Below are positions 1 to 12,777 of a DNA stretch of 64,000 nucleotides, one piece after another. Below the pieces are notes generated by a model, which saw nothing but the letters and a program-made list of their open reading frames with translations, did not search any database and had not been told where the DNA came from. Position 1 is the first letter of the stretch. Every line of letters starts with the position of its first letter. The translations under genes were made by a program, and so were the position numbers. Origin of the DNA: Mycolicibacterium parafortuitum (GTDB lineage Bacteria > Actinomycetota > Actinomycetes > Mycobacteriales > Mycobacteriaceae); assembly GCF_010725485.1 (NCBI RefSeq), contig NZ_AP022598.1, forward strand, positions 4,712,001-4,776,000, given 5' to 3'.

Positions 1-764
1 CGTACTTCGAGGGCATGCCCGCCGATCCGGAGCCCGTCGATGACATCAAGGGCGCCAGAGTGCTTGCGCTGTTGGGTGATTCGGTGACCACCGACCACAT
101 CTCGCCCGCCGGCAGCATCAAGAAGGGCACGCCCGCGGCGCAGTACCTGGAGGAGAACGGCGTCGAGCCCAAGGATTTCAACTCGCTGGGGTCGCGGCGC
201 GGCAACCACGAGGTGATGATCCGCGGCACGTTCGCCAACATCCGGTTGCGCAATCAGCTGCTCGACGACGTCTCGGGTGGCTACACCCGCGACTTCACCC
301 AGGATGGCGCGCCGCAGGCGTTCATCTACGACGCGTCGGAGAACTACAAGAAGGCCGGCATCCCGCTGGTGGTCCTCGGCGGCAAGGAGTACGGCTCCGG
401 CTCGTCGCGTGACTGGGCGGCCAAGGGCACCGCGCTGCTGGGCGTCAAGGCCGTCATCACCGAGTCCTTCGAGCGCATCCACCGGTCCAACCTGATCGGT
501 ATGGGCGTCATCCCGCTGCAGTTCCCGCAGGGTGAGTCCGCGGCGTCGTTGAAGCTGGACGGCACCGAGACCTTCGACATCGAAGGCATCACGGAGCTGA
601 ACAACGGCAAGACGCCGAAGACCGTCAAGGTCACCGCCACCAAAGAAGATGGGTCGAAGGTCGAGTTCGACGCGGTGGTGCGGATCGACACCCCCGGCGA
701 GGCGGACTACTACCGCAACGGCGGCATCCTGCAGTACGTGCTGCGCAACATGCTGAAGTCGTAG
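1..764 (+). CDS. acn: Aconitate hydratase A, C-terminal part (5' end outside window)
   Basis: TCA-cycle enzyme that interconverts citrate and isocitrate using a [4Fe-4S] cluster in the cytosol. Only the last 253 residues are visible; the reading frame is open from base 3 and the start lies upstream of the window. What remains is the swivel (C-terminal) domain. It contains [19 protein letters not shown] and [16 protein letters not shown], the substrate-binding loops typical of the AcnA/IRP family. The cluster-binding cysteines would be in the missing part. The next gene, 10 nt downstream, is the AcnR-type repressor, as in other mycobacteria and corynebacteria. Confidence 0.97.
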   Translation, partial: YFEGMPADPEPVDDIKGARVLALLGDSVTTDHISPAGSIKKGTPAAQYLEENGVEPKDFNSLGSRRGNHEVMIRGTFANIRLRNQLLDDVSGGYTRDFTQDGAPQAFIYDASENYKKAGIPLVVLGGKEYGSGSSRDWAAKGTALLGVKAVITESFERIHRSNLIGMGVIPLQFPQGESAASLKLDGTETFDIEGITELNNGKTPKTVKVTATKEDGSKVEFDAVVRIDTPGEADYYRNGGILQYVLRNMLKS

Positions 765-774
765 ACCTTCAGAC

Positions 775-1338
775 ATGCCCCGGGTGACCGACGATCATCT
801 GGCGGCGCGCCGTCGCCAGATCCTCGACGGCGCCCGCCGGTGTTTCGCACAGTACGGGTATGAAAGCGCGACCGTGCGGCGGCTCGAGGAAACCATCGGG
901 CTGTCGCGCGGCGCGATCTTTCATCACTTCCGCGACAAGGACACGCTGTTCTTCGAACTCGCCCGCGAGGACGCCGAGAAGATGGCCGATGTCGCCGCGC
1001 GTGAGGGTCTGATCCAGGTGATGCGGGACATGCTCGCCGCACCGGACCAATTCGATTGGCTCGCCACACGTTTGGAGATCGCCCGCAAGTTGCGCAACGA
1101 CCCCGCGTTCAGCCAGGGCTGGGCGGAGCGGTCGGCGGAATTGTCGGCGGCGACCAAGGAACGGCTGCGCCGCCAGAAGCAGGCCGGGCGGCTGCGTGAC
1201 GACGTCGACGGCGACGTGTTGCGGACCTACCTGGAATTGGTTCTCGACGGTCTGGTTGCCCGCCTGGCCTCCGGCGACGATCCGGAGAGGCTCAGCGCGG
1301 TCCTCGACCTGGTGGAGGCGTCGGTCCGGCAGCCCTGA
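775..1338 (+). CDS. acnR: TetR-family repressor, AcnR type
   Basis: 187-residue TetR regulator. The N-terminal helix-turn-helix lies at about residues 12-60 (ILDGARRCFAQYGYESATV, then GLSRGAIFHHFRDKDTLF). The C-terminal all-alpha domain is the ligand and dimer part. Position 10 nt behind acn and overall sequence match Rv1474c and corynebacterial AcnR, which represses aconitase and in Corynebacterium binds citrate-Mg. It is probably co-transcribed with acn, so it would sense and limit aconitase output. The acn promoter is outside the window, so the operator cannot be checked. Confidence 0.92.
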   Translation: MPRVTDDHLAARRRQILDGARRCFAQYGYESATVRRLEETIGLSRGAIFHHFRDKDTLFFELAREDAEKMADVAAREGLIQVMRDMLAAPDQFDWLATRLEIARKLRNDPAFSQGWAERSAELSAATKERLRRQKQAGRLRDDVDGDVLRTYLELVLDGLVARLASGDDPERLSAVLDLVEASVRQP

Positions 1339-1351
1339 GGCCGCAAGTTCA

Positions 1352-1546
1352 CTACGCGGTGCGGCGCCCCCGGTGATTGGGGCCGCCGCGGCTTCGCATC
1401 GTCGCGCCGGCCTCGCGCAGCATCGTATGGATCGATCCGTAGGAATGCCCGGTCGACGCCACCAGCGTGCGGATGCTCGCGCCGCGTTCGTATGCGCTGC
1501 GCAGCTCGGTCATCAACTGCTCCCTGGACTTGCCATCGTTTTTCAT
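1352..1546 (-). CDS. Small helix-turn-helix protein (Rv1473A-like)
   Basis: 64-residue basic protein. Residues about 8-45 (REQLMTELRSAYERGASIR, then VASTGHSYGSIHTMLREAG) look like a resolvase/sigma-type helix-turn-helix. The tail is Arg/Gly rich. The start is supported by a GGGAGG ribosome-binding site 8 nt upstream. It sits convergent to acnR and just downstream of the ABC-F gene, the same place as Rv1473A (a possible transcriptional regulator). No target is known to me; the DNA-binding role is inferred from the fold only. Confidence 0.75.
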   Translation of the reverse strand: MKNDGKSREQLMTELRSAYERGASIRTLVASTGHSYGSIHTMLREAGATMRSRGGPNHRGRRTA

Positions 1547-1631
1547 CTTCGGCGCCTCCCGGCTGGTGTGCTCGGATGTGACGTCCGATTACCCGCCGCG
1601 CGCGTGGTTGACACCGCCGGGGAACAAGATG

Positions 1632-3260
<1,629 letters not shown>

Positions 3261-3378
3261 GCTGATGCTCCTGAAAAAGAGGGGTATGGGAAGGGCCGAG
3301 CCGCGGCCAAACCGGGTCGGGCTACTCCCAGGTTAGTTGTTGCCCCTGGTCTGAGGCCAATCGATTAACCGCGGACGG

Positions 3379-4194
3379 CTACTTGTCGTCGGTGAAGACG
3401 GGGGCGCGCTTCTCTTTGCGGGCGGCCACCGCTTCCTCGAAGTTGCTCGTCAGCAGCCGGATGTAGAGCTGTCCGAGGCCCTCGGCCTGCATGTGCGCCT
3501 CCAGCGAACCGGCGTCCAGGCCGCTCCACAGCGTGCGTTTGGTCAGCTCGGTGCCCGGCCGCGAGAACCCGGCGATGCGCTCGGCGATCGAGTACGCGGT
3601 GTCCAGCAGTTCGTCGCCGGGAACGCAGCGTGACACCAGGCCGATTCGTTCGGCCTCCTCCGCGTCGACGTCGCGACCGGTCAGCATGATCTCGAAGGCT
3701 CGCGACGATCCGATGGCGCGCGGCAGCAGGTAGCTCAACCCCAGCTCGCTGGCCGTCAGCCCGTTGTTGATGCCCGCCGCCCGGAAGTACGCCGCGCTCG
3801 ACGCGACCCGGATGTCAGCGGCCAGGGCCAGGCACAGACCGCCGCCGATGGCAGCACCGTTGACGGCGGCGATCACCGGCTGGTGCATCTTGCGCAGCGC
3901 CAGGATGACGTCGTCGAGCACCTCCATCGACCGCAGCCCGAAACCGGGCCGCGTCAAGCCGTCGACGTGCGGCACCGACCCCGCGGACTTGTGATCGGCA
4001 CCGGAGGAGAACCCGGCCCCGGCGCCGGTCAACACCACCGCGCGGATGTCGTTGTCGTACGTGAGCTCGTCGATGACCGCCTTCAGCGGCACCATCACGT
4101 CGAACGCCATCGAGTTCATCCGGTCAGGCCGGTTCAACGTCACGAGGGCGACGTGGGGCCGCGGACGGTCGACGAGGACGAAACCGTTGGTCAC
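3379..4194 (-). CDS. echA12: Enoyl-CoA hydratase/isomerase family protein (EchA12-like)
   Basis: 271-residue crotonase-fold enzyme. The oxyanion-hole region GAGAGFSSGADHKS and the AAVNGAAIGGGLCLALAADIR motif are clear. The usual second catalytic acid region reads LTASELGLSYLLPRAIG. It is expected to act on acyl-CoA thioesters in fatty acid breakdown, though the exact substrate is unknown. Gene order with the downstream thioredoxin matches Rv1472-Rv1471. The GTG start lies 6 nt after a TACCGT -10 element, so the message may be leaderless. Confidence 0.92.
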   Translation of the reverse strand: MTNGFVLVDRPRPHVALVTLNRPDRMNSMAFDVMVPLKAVIDELTYDNDIRAVVLTGAGAGFSSGADHKSAGSVPHVDGLTRPGFGLRSMEVLDDVILALRKMHQPVIAAVNGAAIGGGLCLALAADIRVASSAAYFRAAGINNGLTASELGLSYLLPRAIGSSRAFEIMLTGRDVDAEEAERIGLVSRCVPGDELLDTAYSIAERIAGFSRPGTELTKRTLWSGLDAGSLEAHMQAEGLGQLYIRLLTSNFEEAVAARKEKRAPVFTDDK

Positions 4195-4200
4195 GGATGC

Positions 4201-4206
4201 ACGGTA
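4201..4206 (-). promoter_or_regulatory. Candidate -10 element for echA12 (leaderless)
   Basis: On the minus strand the hexamer TACCGT fits the mycobacterial TANNNT -10 pattern. It is followed by 6 nt and then the GTG start at 4194, which puts the transcription start on the start codon. It lies in the 28-nt gap behind the thioredoxin stop codon. Confidence 0.5.
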
Positions 4207-4222
4207 GCGCGTCCGCGCACGG

Positions 4223-4585
4223 TCAGGACTGACCGTCCTCCTGCGCGGCGATCGCGGCGTCGATGTCGAAGTCCTTGACCTGCTGGACGAGGTCCTCGAG
4301 CGCTGCCGGCGGCAGGGCGCCGGCCTGGTTGAACACCAGCTTGCCCTTCTTGAACGCCATCAGCGTCGGGATCGAGCGGATGTCCGCAGCCGCGGCCAGC
4401 TGCTGCTCGGCCTCGGTGTCGACCTTCACGTAGACGACGTCGGGGTGCTTCTCCGACGATGCGGCGAAGGTCGGGGCGAACGCCTTGCACGGCCCGCACC
4501 ACGACGCCCAGAAATCCACCAGAACGATGTCGTTGTCGTTGATGGTGTCGTTGAACTCTGCTGCGGTGATGTCTCGGGTAGCCAC
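4223..4585 (-). CDS. Thioredoxin
   Basis: 120-residue thioredoxin-fold protein with the redox motif WCGPC at about residues 29-33 (DFWASWCGPCKAF) and the cis-proline loop SIPTLMAFKKGK. It reduces protein disulfides in the cytosol. It corresponds to Rv1471, named TrxB1 in M. tuberculosis although it is a thioredoxin and not a reductase. Start is GTG with GAGG 5 nt upstream. The C-terminus (LVQQVKDFDID and an acidic Gln/Asp tail) is slightly longer than in E. coli TrxA. Confidence 0.95.
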   Translation of the reverse strand: MATRDITAAEFNDTINDNDIVLVDFWASWCGPCKAFAPTFAASSEKHPDVVYVKVDTEAEQQLAAAADIRSIPTLMAFKKGKLVFNQAGALPPAALEDLVQQVKDFDIDAAIAAQEDGQS

Positions 4586-4664
4586 GTGATCCTCAACGTT
4601 TCTTCTGGCTGGGATGTTCCGGTCGACTACGAGCCTAGGCGGGGGCGAGCAGACCCGGTCGCAC

Positions 4665-5012
4665 CTAGACCGTGAAGCCGAGCGCCCGCAACTGCTCGCG
4701 GCCGTCGTCGGTGATCTTGTCCGGGCCCCACGGCGGGTTCCACACCCAGTTGATCCTGAGCTCGTCGACCAGGCCTGCGCCGACCAGCGCGGTACGGGAC
4801 TGGTCCTCGATCACGTCGGTCAGCGGGCACGCCGCCGACGTCAGCGTCATGTCGATCAGGGCGATCTGGCCCGTCTCGCCCTTCTCCAGGTTGATGTCGT
4901 AGACCAGCCCGAGGTCGACGACGTTGATCCCGAGTTCGGGATCGACGACGTCACGCATCGCCTCCTCGACATCGGCCAGGAGTTCATCGTTCGGAAGGGC
5001 CGTATCGCTCAT
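4665..5012 (-). CDS. sufT: SufT-type metal-sulfur cluster assembly factor (DUF59/MIP18)
   Basis: 115-residue DUF59 protein, last gene of the suf operon, one base after sufU. It shows the family core DVVDPELGINVVDLGLVYD and the conserved cysteine in TSAACPLTDVIEDQ. Members help mature Fe-S proteins, and the genomic link to sufBDCSU supports that role. It matches Rv1466 by position and length. The biochemical step is not visible from sequence. Confidence 0.93.
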   Translation of the reverse strand: MSDTALPNDELLADVEEAMRDVVDPELGINVVDLGLVYDINLEKGETGQIALIDMTLTSAACPLTDVIEDQSRTALVGAGLVDELRINWVWNPPWGPDKITDDGREQLRALGFTV

Positions 5013-5013
5013 C

Positions 5014-7498
<2,485 letters not shown>

Positions 7499-7499
7499 G

Positions 7500-8696
7500 T
7501 CAGTTCGCACTCGCTTCGGTGATTTGCAGTTCTTTTTCGATGGCTTCGGTCAGGCGTTCGCGCACGGCGGGCACGGCGATCTTCGCGATGATCTCGTTGA
7601 AGAAGCCGCGCACCACCAGGCGGCGGGCCTGGTCCTCGGGGATGCCGCGGGCGCGCAGATAGAACAACTGCTCGTCGTCGAAACGCCCGGTCGCGCTGGC
7701 GTGCCCGGCGCCGACGATCTCGCCGGTCTCGATCTCCAGGTTCGGCACCGAATCGGCGCGGGCGCCGTCGGTGAGCACCAGGTTGCGGTTCACCTCGAAG
7801 GTGTCGGTACCGGTGGCCTCGGCGCGGATCAGCACGTCGCCGACCCACACGGTGTGCGCATCGGGCTTGCGGGATTCCGGATCGCCCTGCAGCGCACCCT
7901 TGTACAGCACGTCGGACTTGCAGTTGGGCTGCGAGTGGTCGACGAGCAGCCGCGACTCGAAGTGCTGACCGGCATCGGCGAAATACGTGCCGAGCATCTT
8001 GGCCTCGCCGCCGGGGGCGGTGTAGCGCACCGTGGCGGTCGTCCGCACGACGTCGCCGCCGAGGGTGACGTTGACGTGCCCCAGCGTTGCGTCCTTGCCC
8101 AGCTTGGCGTGGTGCGAACTGACGTGCACGGTGTCGTCGGCCCAGTCGGCGATCCAGATGACCCCGAGTCCGGCTGAGTCGCCGACGATGATCTCGACGT
8201 TGTCGGCGTACACCCCGCTGCCACGCAGGTCGACGACCACGATGGCGCGAGACAGATCCTCGACGCGGATCTGCAGGTGCCCGTAGGCGACCAAGTCCGC
8301 ACCGGGCCCGTTGACGACGATCTCGATCGGTTCGGCGACCTCGGTGTCGCGCGCGACGGTCACGATCGTGGCCGACTCGAACGACGAAAATGCCTGGGCC
8401 GCAACGCGGTCGGACGGCACGCCGGCCTGGCCGAGCCGCTCGTCGCCGCGGGCGACGGTCTCGACGGTGACGCCCGGACGTTCGGTGACGGTGACCGCGG
8501 CGGTGCCGGTCGGGTTGCCGTTCGACCCGGCCGACCCGTCGTGCAGGCCACGCAGCCGCTTGAGCGGGGTGAACCGCCAGATCTCGTCACGGCCGCCGGG
8601 TACCTCGAACGCGTTCACGTCGAACGACGAGAACAGCTCGCCCTTGTTGACGGCGGCCAGGGCAGAACCCTCGACCGCCTCAGTCAGATTGCTCAC
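7500..8696 (-). CDS. sufD: SufD, Fe-S assembly scaffold subunit
   Basis: 398-residue SufB/SufD beta-helix family member. The C-terminal core (HASATGRFDDEQLFYLRARG, then IPEDQARRLVVRGFFNEI) is the family signature. The histidine in GHASATG fits the position implicated in iron entry at the SufB-SufD interface (from the E. coli system). The GTG start follows the sufB TAA stop directly. It corresponds to Rv1462. Confidence 0.96.
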   Translation of the reverse strand: MSNLTEAVEGSALAAVNKGELFSSFDVNAFEVPGGRDEIWRFTPLKRLRGLHDGSAGSNGNPTGTAAVTVTERPGVTVETVARGDERLGQAGVPSDRVAAQAFSSFESATIVTVARDTEVAEPIEIVVNGPGADLVAYGHLQIRVEDLSRAIVVVDLRGSGVYADNVEIIVGDSAGLGVIWIADWADDTVHVSSHHAKLGKDATLGHVNVTLGGDVVRTTATVRYTAPGGEAKMLGTYFADAGQHFESRLLVDHSQPNCKSDVLYKGALQGDPESRKPDAHTVWVGDVLIRAEATGTDTFEVNRNLVLTDGARADSVPNLEIETGEIVGAGHASATGRFDDEQLFYLRARGIPEDQARRLVVRGFFNEIIAKIAVPAVRERLTEAIEKELQITEASAN

Positions 8697-10136
8697 TTAA
8701 CCGACCGCACCTTCCATCTGCAGCTCGATCAGCCGGTTGAGCTCGAGTGCGTATTCCATCGGGAGTTCCTTGGCGATCGGTTCGACGAAGCCGCGCACGA
8801 CCATCGCCATCGCCTCGTCCTCGGTCAGGCCGCGGCTCATCAGATAGAACATCTGGTCCTCGCTGACCTTGGACACCGTGGCCTCATGGCCCATCGTGAC
8901 GTCGTCCTCGCGGATGTCCACGTACGGGTAGGTGTCCGAACGGCTGACCGTGTCGACCAGCAGCGCATCGCATTTCACCGACGAGCGCGAGCCGTGAGCG
9001 CCCTTGTTGACCTGGACCAGGCCACGGTAGGACGCGCGACCCCCACCGCGGGCCACCGACTTCGACACGATGTTGCTCGACGTGTTGGGCGCCAGGTGCA
9101 GCATCTTGGCGCCGGTGTCCTGATGCTGGCCCTCGCCGGCGAACGCCACCGAGAGCACCTCACCCTTGGCGTGCTCACCCGTCATCCACACGGCCGGGTA
9201 CTTCATCGTGACCTTGGAGCCGATGTTGCCGTCGACCCATTCCATCGTCGCGCCGGCTTCGGCGCGGGCCCGCTTGGTGACCAGGTTGTAGACGTTGTTC
9301 GACCAGTTCTGGATGGTCGTGTAGCGGCACCGCCCGCCCGGCTTGACGATGATCTCGACGACGGCGCTGTGCAACGAGTCGCTCTTGTAGATCGGCGCGG
9401 TACAGCCCTCGACGTAGTGCACGTAGGCGTCCTCGTCGACGATGATCAGCGTCCGCTCGAACTGGCCCATGTTCTCGGTGTTGATCCGGAAGTAGGCCTG
9501 CAGCGGGATGTCGACGTGCACACCCTTGGGGACGTAGATGAACGAGCCACCGGACCATACGGCGGTGTTCAGCGCGGAGAACTTGTTGTCGCCGGCCGGG
9601 ATCACCGTGCCGAAGTACTCCTTGAACAGCTCCGGGTGCTCTTTGAGCGCGGTGTCGGTGTCGAGGAAGATGACGCCCTGGGCCTCGAGGTCCTCGCGGA
9701 TCGAGTGGTACACGACCTCGGACTCGTACTGCGCGGCGACACCGGAGACCAGCCGCTGCTTCTCCGCCTCCGGGATGCCCAGCTTGTCGTAGGTGTTCTT
9801 GATGTCGGCGGGCAGGTCGTCCCACGTGGCGGCCTGCTTCTCGCTGGACCGCACGAAGTACTTGATGTTGTCGAAGTCGATGCCGTCGAGGTTCGAGCCC
9901 CAGTTCGGCATCGGTTTCTTGTCGAAGGTGCGCAGCGCCTTCAAGCGGATGTCGAGCATCCACTCGGGCTCGCTCTTCTTCGCCGAGATGTCGCGGACCA
10001 CGGCTTCGGACAGCCCCCGTTGCGCGCTTGCCCCTGCGACGTCCGAGTCAGCCCAGCCGTAGCCGTACTTCCCCAGGGAGGCGATGGTCTCCTCCTGGGT
10101 CAGCGCCTCCGGCTTGACCTCCGGTGTGAGTGTCAT
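8697..10136 (-). CDS. sufB: SufB, Fe-S assembly scaffold subunit (no intein)
   Basis: 479-residue SufB. It shows the conserved blocks [56 protein letters not shown] and [11 protein letters not shown], then [20 protein letters not shown]. The start at 10136 is chosen because AAAGGAG lies 9 nt upstream and [10 protein letters not shown] is the usual N-terminus. M. tuberculosis SufB (Rv1461) is interrupted by an intein of more than 350 residues; here the coding sequence runs through without one. Confidence 0.97.
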   Translation of the reverse strand: MTLTPEVKPEALTQEETIASLGKYGYGWADSDVAGASAQRGLSEAVVRDISAKKSEPEWMLDIRLKALRTFDKKPMPNWGSNLDGIDFDNIKYFVRSSEKQAATWDDLPADIKNTYDKLGIPEAEKQRLVSGVAAQYESEVVYHSIREDLEAQGVIFLDTDTALKEHPELFKEYFGTVIPAGDNKFSALNTAVWSGGSFIYVPKGVHVDIPLQAYFRINTENMGQFERTLIIVDEDAYVHYVEGCTAPIYKSDSLHSAVVEIIVKPGGRCRYTTIQNWSNNVYNLVTKRARAEAGATMEWVDGNIGSKVTMKYPAVWMTGEHAKGEVLSVAFAGEGQHQDTGAKMLHLAPNTSSNIVSKSVARGGGRASYRGLVQVNKGAHGSRSSVKCDALLVDTVSRSDTYPYVDIREDDVTMGHEATVSKVSEDQMFYLMSRGLTEDEAMAMVVRGFVEPIAKELPMEYALELNRLIELQMEGAVG

Positions 10137-10166
10137 TGCGACACACTCCTTTTGCTTGTGAGGTGG

Positions 10167-10191
10167 CTTCGGCGCGGGCTGTGCGCCGAAG
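10167..10191. repeat. Perfect 9-bp hairpin between sufR and sufB
   Basis: CTTCGGCGC and GCGCCGAAG form a perfect inverted repeat with a 7-nt loop inside the 73-nt sufR-sufB gap. On the transcribed (minus) strand it is followed by a CA-rich stretch and then the sufB ribosome-binding site, without a U-tract. It is therefore more likely a processing, stability or partial-attenuation element than a full terminator. Confidence 0.6.
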
Positions 10192-10209
10192 GATTCGCCC
10201 GCACCGTCG

Positions 10210-10932
10210 CTACCGTTGCGCCGGTACGAGCGGGACGTGAGTGGTACATGCACAGTCTCCGTTGACGATCGTCGCCAGCCGCTGCACGTGAGTTCCGAGC
10301 ACCTCGGCCATCGCCTCCTGCTCGGCCTCACACAGCTCGGGAAACTGCTCGGCGACGTGCGAGACCGGGCAGTGATGCTGACAGATCTGGACGCCGGGCA
10401 TCGGACCCCGCACCCGGGTCGTCGTCGTCGCATAGCCGGCATCGGTCAGCGCATGGGCGATGCGGTCGGCGGCGGCCTCGATCTCGTCGCCGGTGGCAGG
10501 ACCGTCGACCGGCCGGACATCTTCGAGGATCGCGTCGATGCGCTGGCGCGCGAACGTCCGGATCGCGTCGTCCCCGCCGATCTCGCGCAGTTGCCGCATC
10601 GCGGCCGAGGCGAGATCGTCGTAGGTGTGTTCCAGTTTCGCCCGGCCCGCCGCGGTCAGCTGGTAGCGCTTGGCGGGCCTGCCGCGACCTTCCTGCTGCC
10701 AGGACGCGGCGGCGTTGGCCTGGGCTTCGCCCGCTTCGATCAACGCGTCGAGATGCCTGCGCACGCCAGCAGCCGAGAGACCGAGCTGCTCGCCGATCTG
10801 GCTGGCCGTGATGGGACCGGACTCCAGGAGCAACCGCACGATCGCGTTGCGGGTGCGTCCCAAGGTGTCGCCGTCGCCAGCATGCGTCGACGCCCCTGAG
10901 GGCGCCTCCGAGCTCTGCGAACGGAATTTCAC
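10210..10932 (-). CDS. sufR: SufR, Fe-S-sensing repressor of the suf operon
   Basis: 240-residue regulator with an N-terminal winged helix (about residues 30-90: [36 protein letters not shown]). Cysteines at about 184, 188, 201, 227 and 229 sit in [20 protein letters not shown] and NGDCACTTH; Cys188-X12-Cys201 fits the SufR cluster ligands. It is expected to repress suf genes in its [4Fe-4S] form and to respond to NO, oxidants and iron state. I prefer the GTG at 10932 over an upstream TTG, because a -10-like CACACT precedes it by 6 nt and a SufR-type palindrome overlaps it. It corresponds to Rv1460. Confidence 0.93.
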   Translation of the reverse strand: MKFRSQSSEAPSGASTHAGDGDTLGRTRNAIVRLLLESGPITASQIGEQLGLSAAGVRRHLDALIEAGEAQANAAASWQQEGRGRPAKRYQLTAAGRAKLEHTYDDLASAAMRQLREIGGDDAIRTFARQRIDAILEDVRPVDGPATGDEIEAAADRIAHALTDAGYATTTTRVRGPMPGVQICQHHCPVSHVAEQFPELCEAEQEAMAEVLGTHVQRLATIVNGDCACTTHVPLVPAQR

Positions 10933-10943
10933 AACACCAGTGT
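10929..10943 (-). promoter_or_regulatory. Candidate SufR operator
   Basis: On the minus strand the sequence reads ACACT-GGTGT-TGTGA. This is an exact fit to the ACACT-N5-TGTGA box that I recall as reported for M. tuberculosis SufR. It covers the putative -10 (CACACT, 10944-10939), the transcription start and the GTG start codon of sufR, an ideal place for autorepression of the whole operon. Confidence 0.65.
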
Positions 10944-11049
10944 GACGCAATTACCGGATCGAATCCACCAAGGGCACCCTTAGCCCTGCGTCGGGATTCT
11001 CACACCGCCCACCGGCGATCACCGGCGCCAGCCGGGAATAGACGGCGGT

Positions 11050-11055
11050 TACGCT
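11050..11055 (+). promoter_or_regulatory. Candidate -10 element for mptB (leaderless)
   Basis: TACGCT is followed by 6 nt and then the GTG start at 11062. No Shine-Dalgarno sequence is present, which fits a leaderless mRNA for the mptB-ABC operon. Confidence 0.5.
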
Positions 11056-11061
11056 GCCGGG

Positions 11062-12777
11062 GTGGCAGTTCGCCAACACTCCCTCAGCGAGTCGATAGCC
11101 GGCTGGCACGGCGACGAGCGCACCGTCGGCACGCCGCTGAACGACGCCGAGCTGGTCGCGATGCGCCGGACCCGGCTGTTCGGCGCGACCGGCACCGTGC
11201 TGATGGCGATCGGCGCACTGGGTGCGGGCGCGCGTCCCGTCGTGCAGGACCCGACGTTCGGCGTCCGACTGCTGAACCTGCCGTCGCGGATCGCCACGGT
11301 GTCGCTGACGATGACGACCACCGGCGCGGTGATGATGGCACTGGCTTGGCTGATGCTCGGCCGTTTCGCGTTGGGCAAGCGCCGGATGACTCGCAGCCAG
11401 CTCGATCGCACCCTGCTGCTGTGGACGGTGCCGCTGCTGATCGCACCTCCGATGTACAGCAAGGACGTCTACTCCTATCTGGCGCAGAGCGAGATCTCCC
11501 TGCAGGGCAACGACCCGTACGAGGTGGGCCCGGCGCCCGGCCTGGGCCTCGACCACGTCTTCACCCTGTCGGTGCCCAGTATGTGGCGCGAGACCCCGGC
11601 CCCGTACGGGCCGCTGTTCTTATGGATCGGACGCGGCATCTCGCGCCTGACCGGCGAGAACATCGTCGAGGCGGTGCTGTTCCACCGGCTCGTCGTGCTG
11701 ATCGGGGTCGGGATGATCGTGTGGGCCACGCCGCGACTGGCCCGCAGGTGCGGTGTCGCGGAGGTCAGCGCACTGTGGCTCGGCGCGGCCAACCCGCTGC
11801 TGTTCATGCATCTGGTGGCCGGGATCCACAACGAGGCCCTGATGCTCGGCCTGATGCTGGCGGGCACCGAGTTCGCGCTGCGCGGGGTCGACGCCGCCGG
11901 CCGGCTGCTGCCCCGCCCGCTGGCGTGGCCGCACGGCCGCGCGCAGTGGTCCCGGTGGTATCCGCTGGCGATGCTGCTCGCCGGCACCGTGCTGATCACG
12001 CTGTCGTCGCAGGTGAAGCTGCCGTCGTTGCTCGCCCTCGGCTTCGTCGCGATGGCGCTGGCGCACCGCTGGGGCGGCACTGTCAAGGCGTTCGTACTCG
12101 CCAGTGGATCCCTGGGCGCGGTCGCGCTGGCGGTGATGGCGCTGATCGGGTGGGCCAGCGGCCTGGGGTTCGGCTGGCTTTTCACCCTGGGCACCGCGAA
12201 CGTGGTGCGCAGTTGGATGTCCCCGCCGACACTGCTGGCGCTGGGCACCGGCCAGGTCGGCATCCTGCTGGGCCTGGGCGATCACACCACGGCGGTACTC
12301 GCGCTGACCCGTGCGATGGGTGTCAGCCTGATCGCGGTGATCGTGCTGTGGCTGCTGTTCGCGGTGTTGCGTGGCCGGTTGCACCCGGTCGGCGGTCTCG
12401 GCGTCGCACTCGGCGCGACCCTGCTGCTTTTCCCCGTCGTCCAGCCCTGGTACGTGCTCTGGGCGATCATTCCGCTCGCCGCGTGGGCCACGCTGCCGCG
12501 GTTCCGGATCGCGGCGATCGTGGTGACCCTGGTGGTCGGCATCTTCGGCCCGACCGCCAACGGCGACAGATTCGCGTTGTTCCAGATCGCGTTGGCGACC
12601 ATCGCCAGCTTCCTGATCCTGGTGCTGATGATCGCGCTGACCTATCGCTACCTGCCGTGGCGTCCCCTGCCCGAATCAGAGGCCGAATCAGACCCCGAAC
12701 CTTCGCCCGGGCCGGACGGGGAGGAAACCCCGGGCCCACCGGCCGCCAAGACCGACGCCTACGCTGAGTCCCCGTGA
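11062..12777 (+). CDS. mptB: Alpha-(1->6)-mannopyranosyltransferase MptB (GT-C)
   Basis: 571-residue polytopic membrane protein with about 12-14 hydrophobic segments, matching Rv1459c. GT-C enzymes of this group use polyprenyl-phosphate mannose to extend the alpha-1,6-mannan core of lipomannan and lipoarabinomannan on the outer face of the membrane. An acidic short loop after the first segments (SKDVYSYLAQSE) fits the family catalytic region. The C-terminal tail is Pro/Glu rich. It overlaps the next ABC ATPase gene by 4 nt (GTGA), forming a three-gene operon. In corynebacteria MptB primes the mannan; in mycobacteria its role is partly redundant. Confidence 0.9.
   Translation: MAVRQHSLSESIAGWHGDERTVGTPLNDAELVAMRRTRLFGATGTVLMAIGALGAGARPVVQDPTFGVRLLNLPSRIATVSLTMTTTGAVMMALAWLMLGRFALGKRRMTRSQLDRTLLLWTVPLLIAPPMYSKDVYSYLAQSEISLQGNDPYEVGPAPGLGLDHVFTLSVPSMWRETPAPYGPLFLWIGRGISRLTGENIVEAVLFHRLVVLIGVGMIVWATPRLARRCGVAEVSALWLGAANPLLFMHLVAGIHNEALMLGLMLAGTEFALRGVDAAGRLLPRPLAWPHGRAQWSRWYPLAMLLAGTVLITLSSQVKLPSLLALGFVAMALAHRWGGTVKAFVLASGSLGAVALAVMALIGWASGLGFGWLFTLGTANVVRSWMSPPTLLALGTGQVGILLGLGDHTTAVLALTRAMGVSLIAVIVLWLLFAVLRGRLHPVGGLGVALGATLLLFPVVQPWYVLWAIIPLAAWATLPRFRIAAIVVTLVVGIFGPTANGDRFALFQIALATIASFLILVLMIALTYRYLPWRPLPESEAESDPEPSPGPDGEETPGPPAAKTDAYAESP

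Noticed and set aside
8277..10265. 662-codon open frame antisense to sufB and sufD
   Set aside because: It mirrors the codons of sufB/sufD, shows no motif and no ribosome-binding site; it is a GC shadow.
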